A stretch of DNA of 16,658 nt from assembly GCA_964344965.1 (NCBI GenBank), contig CAYFPJ010000022.1, positions 1 through 16,658 on the forward strand, read 5' to 3'. Below the pieces are notes generated by a model. That model saw nothing but the letters and a program-made list of their open reading frames with translations, was not told where the DNA came from and searched no databases. The translations under genes and the position numbers were made by a program. The DNA is from UM-FILTER-37-12 sp964344965. GTDB lineage: Bacteria; Patescibacteriota; Patescibacteriia; Magasanikbacterales; UBA922. Every line of letters begins with the position of its first letter. Within the stretch, counting starts at the first letter, position 1. Below are positions 14,015 to 16,658 of this stretch, piece after piece.

Positions 14015-15547
14015 ATGCCCATTTTGCAAAAATACAAAATATATTTGATAACAATAGTTGTGTCTTTTGTGTTTTTTGGTGTTATAGCCCCAGCCACAGT
14101 ATCGACCCAAGGCAGTGCTCCTTTTGAAATTATAGAGCTGACCAACCCGGTAGAGGGCACGTCAGAAAATAAAAAAGGAAATGCTGATATCAGAGTGATC
14201 CTTGGTAATGTTGTGGCCAAGGCACTGACCGTCCTGGGATCCATTACTTTGGCAATTTTTGTAATCGGTGGGGTCTTCTATCTCACTTCTCGTGGCAATC
14301 AAGAACAGATCAAAAAAGGAACAGACACTATGCTCTGGGCAGTGATTGGTCTTTTGGTGATATTTAGTAGCTATGCCATGCTCAACCTACTTCTTGGTGG
14401 ACTTACCAATGAAGGTTATGGAGCAGCCAATCTGGAAGGAAAAACTTTTTATAAAGCCAAAATACAGACAGAACTGAAATCAGAGCCAAATAATTCAGCT
14501 ACTTCCAGAGGGGATGTCAATGTTGGTGTGGGGTGTATCAAGAGCACCGGAGAATCGGAAGGAGAGGGCGGAGAGAAATATATAGAAGTAGAAGATGTCC
14601 CTGTAGGATTGCCTGAAAATCAAAATGGCTGGATAAAACGGGACCATCTGGAAGAGATGGATGATCAGAGTCTCTGTAGTGGTGAAGGAGCTAAGACGCA
14701 GTGTGAACAAGCCTATGCTGATATCCGTGATTGTGTCGACACAACTGGTTATTCAGAATCCCAAAAGACGACGAATTGTATAGAAAAAAAATGTAGTAAT
14801 CAAATTTTATTCAATAGAGGTGATACCAAAAGTTTGGACGAAGGGAATAGTTGGTTGTGCTGTCTCCTGGATCAGACAAAATTTTACAAATACACTGCCA
14901 CTGGCAATATTTATCTAAAAGAGAAGGCGCAGAAGAGTGGTAAAGACACTGATGTCCAAATAAAAAAACATGATGACTGTCTAGAAAATACTTTTGAAGA
15001 AAATAGTGCCAAAACTTGGGCTCAGGTGAAGTATAAAGGCGTCATAGGTTGGATAGAAAAGAAAAATATAGAAAAATCAGAAAACCCAAGTTGCAAGCCA
15101 GATCAGACCAGTAAAGTATGTGATGAGAAAACCTGCTATTATAAACTCAATTCAACTTCAGTAAGTATCTACAGCGATACCACGGGTACCAAAATTTCTG
15201 GAGCCACATTGAAACCAAAAGGAACTTGCTTTGCAATAGAAGGCGAAGAAATAGAAGTTTCAGGCAAAAAAGATGTATTTGTAAAAGTAAAATACAAAGG
15301 TGAAGATGCCTATATGCGTGTCAAAGGAAGAAAATCTGTGGGAGCATCTTCTGGGTCAGTACAAAAATGGCTAGCCAAAGTGACGAATAAAGAAAGTCAA
15401 TGCAAGAGCTATCCAGCAGACTTGTTGCCATTAGGGACAGATATGGGGGCTGCCTCGGGTGGTGGGTTTGTGCCTTCTGATTTAGATTCTGAGTTGACAT
15501 CTTCCGAAGTTGAGCTAAGTGTGTTAAGTTGTAAGAACATGGGATGA
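14015..15547 (+). CDS. Secreted protein with N-terminal two-helix pilin-like module and three SH3b-like Cys domains
   Basis: A 510-residue protein. The N-terminal signal peptide is residues 1 to about 31. The two-helix module (about 58-130) has IGG-x7-GNQEQ at 85-99, the same GG-x7-GN-x-E signature as its neighbours but at the N-terminal side. The C-terminal part holds three SH3b-like repeats (about 145-215, 290-352 and 375-440); each has a Cys at the same internal position (174, 322, 405) and ends with a W/Y-x-x-KYKG-type strand or a GWIKR/GWIEK turn. Bacterial SH3b domains usually bind peptidoglycan, so this subunit may bind the wall; inference. Between repeats 1 and 2 is a Cys-rich stretch (221-283). 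The ATG follows the AT-rich palindrome; no Shine-Dalgarno. Confidence 0.8.
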   Translation: MPILQKYKIYLITIVVSFVFFGVIAPATVSTQGSAPFEIIELTNPVEGTSENKKGNADIRVILGNVVAKALTVLGSITLAIFVIGGVFYLTSRGNQEQIKKGTDTMLWAVIGLLVIFSSYAMLNLLLGGLTNEGYGAANLEGKTFYKAKIQTELKSEPNNSATSRGDVNVGVGCIKSTGESEGEGGEKYIEVEDVPVGLPENQNGWIKRDHLEEMDDQSLCSGEGAKTQCEQAYADIRDCVDTTGYSESQKTTNCIEKKCSNQILFNRGDTKSLDEGNSWLCCLLDQTKFYKYTATGNIYLKEKAQKSGKDTDVQIKKHDDCLENTFEENSAKTWAQVKYKGVIGWIEKKNIEKSENPSCKPDQTSKVCDEKTCYYKLNSTSVSIYSDTTGTKISGATLKPKGTCFAIEGEEIEVSGKKDVFVKVKYKGEDAYMRVKGRKSVGASSGSVQKWLAKVTNKESQCKSYPADLLPLGTDMGAASGGGFVPSDLDSELTSSEVELSVLSCKNMG

Positions 15548-15551
15548 TACT

Positions 15552-15788
15552 ATGGAAGGACTAAATGAATATTGTAAGCTAATAGTTGCTGATAAGAGCA
15601 CGGAAGAAGAAAAAGAAGCATGGTGTTTTGCTACAGGCTTCTGTACCTATAAAGATTATTTTGGAACTAAAGAGTGTGTGGGAACAGTTGGTAAATCATT
15701 GCAGCAAGAAGTGTGTGATAAATTAGATGAATCAAATTGCGGCAAAGACCCAGATCATCCATCAGCTACTTTCTGCAGTTGGGAATAA
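15552..15788 (+). CDS. Small Cys-rich protein, possibly the frame-shifted C-terminus of the upstream gene
   Basis: A 78-residue acidic protein with seven cysteines but no signal peptide, so if secreted it cannot travel alone. It begins 4 nt after the upstream stop, in the +1 frame, and the same frame is open back to a TAA at 15525. The upstream product ends abruptly with SCKNMG, and Cys-rich segments are common in these ectodomains, so a one-base indel (real or a sequencing error) splitting one protein is a live alternative. A weak GGGATGAT lies 4 nt before the ATG. If real, translational coupling is likely. Family unknown. Confidence 0.55.
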   Translation: MEGLNEYCKLIVADKSTEEEKEAWCFATGFCTYKDYFGTKECVGTVGKSLQQEVCDKLDESNCGKDPDHPSATFCSWE

Positions 15789-15824
15789 TTAGTATTTCTT
15801 TAAAAATGACTGTGGAGAAAAAAA

Positions 15825-15853
15825 GTGACATTTTGGTTAGGAATTGATAGAAT
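15825..15853 (+). promoter_or_regulatory. Candidate sigma70-type promoter with extended -10, feeding TACGAA copy E and the last pilin
   Basis: GTGACA (15825-15830), a 17-bp spacer, then TAGAAT (15848-15853) preceded by TGA, giving an extended -10. The predicted start is near 15861, next to the left end of repeat copy E. Each hexamer matches consensus at five of six positions, and the same promoter-plus-repeat layout is seen at 3155-3191. Confidence 0.6.
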
Positions 15854-15861
15854 GTAGAGGA

Positions 15862-15936
15862 TGTACGAAATTACGAACATTACGAAATATGCTAAAAACT
15901 TGTTCGTAATTTTCGTACCTTTCGTAATTTCGTACA
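15862..15936. repeat. TACGAA-array palindromic element, copy E
   Basis: A left arm (15862-15896; its last unit is degenerate) and inverted right arm (15903-15936), both with TGTACGAAA-type ends. The imperfect hairpin lies in the 5' leader of the 15995 pilin gene if the upstream promoter is used. The 58 nt from it to the ATG contain the strong ribosome binding site. Confidence 0.87.
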
Positions 15937-15979
15937 TCCAATAGACATAAACTTAATCAATTATGAACATCAAATATAG

Positions 15980-15991
15980 AAAGGGGGTGAT
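15980..15991 (+). promoter_or_regulatory. Very strong ribosome binding site
   Basis: AAAGGGGGTGAT matches the ideal anti-Shine-Dalgarno partner AAAGGAGGTGAT at 11 of 12 positions, the difference being a G that still wobble-pairs with U. It lies 3 nt from the ATG at 15995 on the 3' side, with the GGGGG core about 8 nt away. No other gene in the window has anything comparable. Confidence 0.9.
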
Positions 15992-15994
15992 AAT

Positions 15995-16489
15995 ATGTAT
16001 AGATTAGCAAAATTAGCAAATTACAGATTGCTTTTGGCAATCATTTTTACAGCATTCATTGGACTTGCTTTGACACTATCTCCTGCTATGGCGTCAGATG
16101 ACTGTGAAAGTCATCTTGATTGTCCGCAAGGTCAATTTTGTATCGAAGATCCTACTACAGAAGATTTGGTTTGTTCTGATAGTAATGACTTTGGTATTGG
16201 TTTTGTCCAAGACGATTTGGAGCTTGGAGACAAGTCTCTTGATACAGCTATTGTTGACATCATCAATTTGGCACTTGGATTCTTGGGTCTAATCGCTGTC
16301 GTTGTCATCCTCATCGGTGGATTCAAATGGATGACTGCAGGTGGTAATGATGAGAAAGTAGGAGAAGCCCGTAAATGGATCTTCTCTGGTATCATCGGAC
16401 TAGCTATTATCCTGTCAGCTTGGGCTATTTCCAAGTTTGTTATCGATCAGCTTGCTCTTGCTACCGAGTCAGGTATCTACAAACAATAG
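15995..16489 (+). CDS. Small VirB2/TrbC-like pilin, likely the major subunit
   Basis: A 164-residue protein. The signal peptide runs to about residue 33 (AMA-SDD). A short extracellular loop with cysteines at 37, 43, 49 and 60 precedes the two-helix module: helix 1 about 85-110, loop IGG-x7-GNDEKVGE (108-124), helix 2 about 127-151. Length and layout match VirB2/TrbC-type conjugation pilins; NCBI uses Mbov_0395-family pilin-like conjugal transfer protein for such sequences. It is the shortest of the four module proteins and the one with the strong promoter, hairpin leader and exceptional ribosome binding site, so I infer it is the abundant structural subunit, with the three fusions as minor ones. 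No VirB4-type ATPase is in the window. Confidence 0.86.
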   Translation: MYRLAKLANYRLLLAIIFTAFIGLALTLSPAMASDDCESHLDCPQGQFCIEDPTTEDLVCSDSNDFGIGFVQDDLELGDKSLDTAIVDIINLALGFLGLIAVVVILIGGFKWMTAGGNDEKVGEARKWIFSGIIGLAIILSAWAISKFVIDQLALATESGIYKQ

Positions 16490-16529
16490 AAAACTATTAT
16501 ACTATAGTGTCCTTTCTTCCGATATCTTA

Positions 16530-16564
16530 TGTACGAACGTACGAACAGTACGAAATGTACGAAA
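16530..16564. repeat. TACGAA-array element, copy F (left arm only)
   Basis: Four TACGAA-like units led by TGTACGAACG, 40 nt after the last pilin stop. No matching right arm occurs before the window end, so either it is a solo arm or its partner lies beyond the window, as with copy C. Confidence 0.82.
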
Positions 16565-16576
16565 AATATTGATTTC

Positions 16577-16620
16577 GGAAGGAGGGCAGTGGAGTATATT
16601 GGGAATTTACAATTTTTAAT
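16577..16620. repeat. Mosaic of two repeat-family fragments
   Basis: GGAAGGAGGGCAG (16577-16589) is the exact reverse complement of a 13-nt piece of the 1922-2068 element. AATTTACAATTTTTAAT (16604-16620) is the exact reverse complement of 13991-14007. Together with copy F and the final hairpin, the 169 nt after the last gene contain pieces of four repeat families and no gene. Confidence 0.65.
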
Positions 16621-16631
16621 ACCCCCATAAT

Positions 16632-16650
16632 CCACTGACGAAGTCAGTGG
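16632..16650. repeat. Short perfect hairpin at right window edge
   Basis: CCACTGAC / GTCAGTGG with a 3-nt loop. It differs from the 23-41 hairpin by one base pair, changed on both sides so pairing is kept. Its position 8 nt from the window end mirrors the left edge and may mark assembly breaks at repeats. Confidence 0.72.
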
Positions 16651-16658
16651 TCACCATC

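Noticed and set aside
15995..16489. Type IV pilin (class III prepilin) identity for the last gene
   Set aside because: It has a cleaved Sec-type signal peptide and two helices, not a G-F-x3-E leader, so it fits the VirB2/TrbC type.
1..16658. Alternative genetic code with TGA read as an amino acid (as in some candidate phyla)
   Set aside because: TGA ends five clear genes at positions fitting domain ends and short intergenic distances, so it is a stop here.
1..16658. CRISPR array
   Set aside because: TACGAA units recur at 8-9 bp in inverted arms, with no repeat-spacer alternation of about 60-75 bp and no cas-like genes.
1..16658. tRNA or rRNA genes
   Set aside because: No cloverleaf with conserved T-arm bases or ribosomal core sequences was noticed; this was by eye only.

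Overview
The window looks like bacterial DNA from a small-genome, Gram-positive-like or ultrasmall lineage, most likely the Candidate Phyla Radiation (Patescibacteria, Parcubacteria-like). This is inferred from gene content: big multi-domain pseudopilins, lamin-tail/PKD/OB-fold surface proteins, a degenerate GalU, and a cluster of VirB2/TrbC-like two-helix pilin modules fused to Cys-rich ectodomains. The intergenic DNA is also packed with palindromic repeats. TGA is used as a normal stop (five of the genes end in it), so the standard code applies. No rRNA, tRNA or CRISPR array was seen.

Layout. 1-1888: a surface protein (lamin-tail, PKD, lamin-tail, two OB folds) whose first domain is cut at a small hairpin at the window edge. 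1922-2068: a palindromic repeat. 2119-3066 (minus strand): a PfkB-family kinase. 3277-3750: a coiled-coil protein. 3835-7852: a type IV pilus/pseudopilin-like set of three (598-aa and 204-aa class III prepilins, then a PilX-like protein). 8068-8958: GalU-like nucleotidyltransferase. 8968-16489: the main block of interest. It holds four secreted or membrane proteins sharing a two-helix module with a GG-x7-GN-x-E signature (two with it C-terminal, one N-terminal, one standalone), a solute-binding lipoprotein, a small Cys-rich ORF, and a GxxExxY nuclease-like ORF lying among repeats.

How the genes may work together (inference): the first half supplies a type IV pilus-like fibre with large tip or side subunits. 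The second half looks like an envelope apparatus built from conjugation-pilin-like modules. The small standalone pilin at 15995 carries by far the best ribosome binding site and a good promoter, so it is the best candidate for the major subunit. The three large fusions would be minor, decorated subunits carrying disulfide-rich or SH3b-like domains outside the cell. No secretion ATPase, VirB4/VirD4 or ABC permease lies in the window.

Intergenic regions: nearly every gap holds a palindromic repeat from at least five families. The most distinctive is a TACGAA-array element (three hairpin copies, a left arm and a left-arm-like copy, counted below as A-F). Its arms are perfect over more than 30 bp at one locus, and at another the arms bracket the GxxExxY gene. 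Two copies begin 7-8 bp downstream of an extended -10 box, so a transcript would start with the hairpin. Two other genes have an extended -10 only 6-8 nt before the ATG, suggesting leaderless mRNAs.
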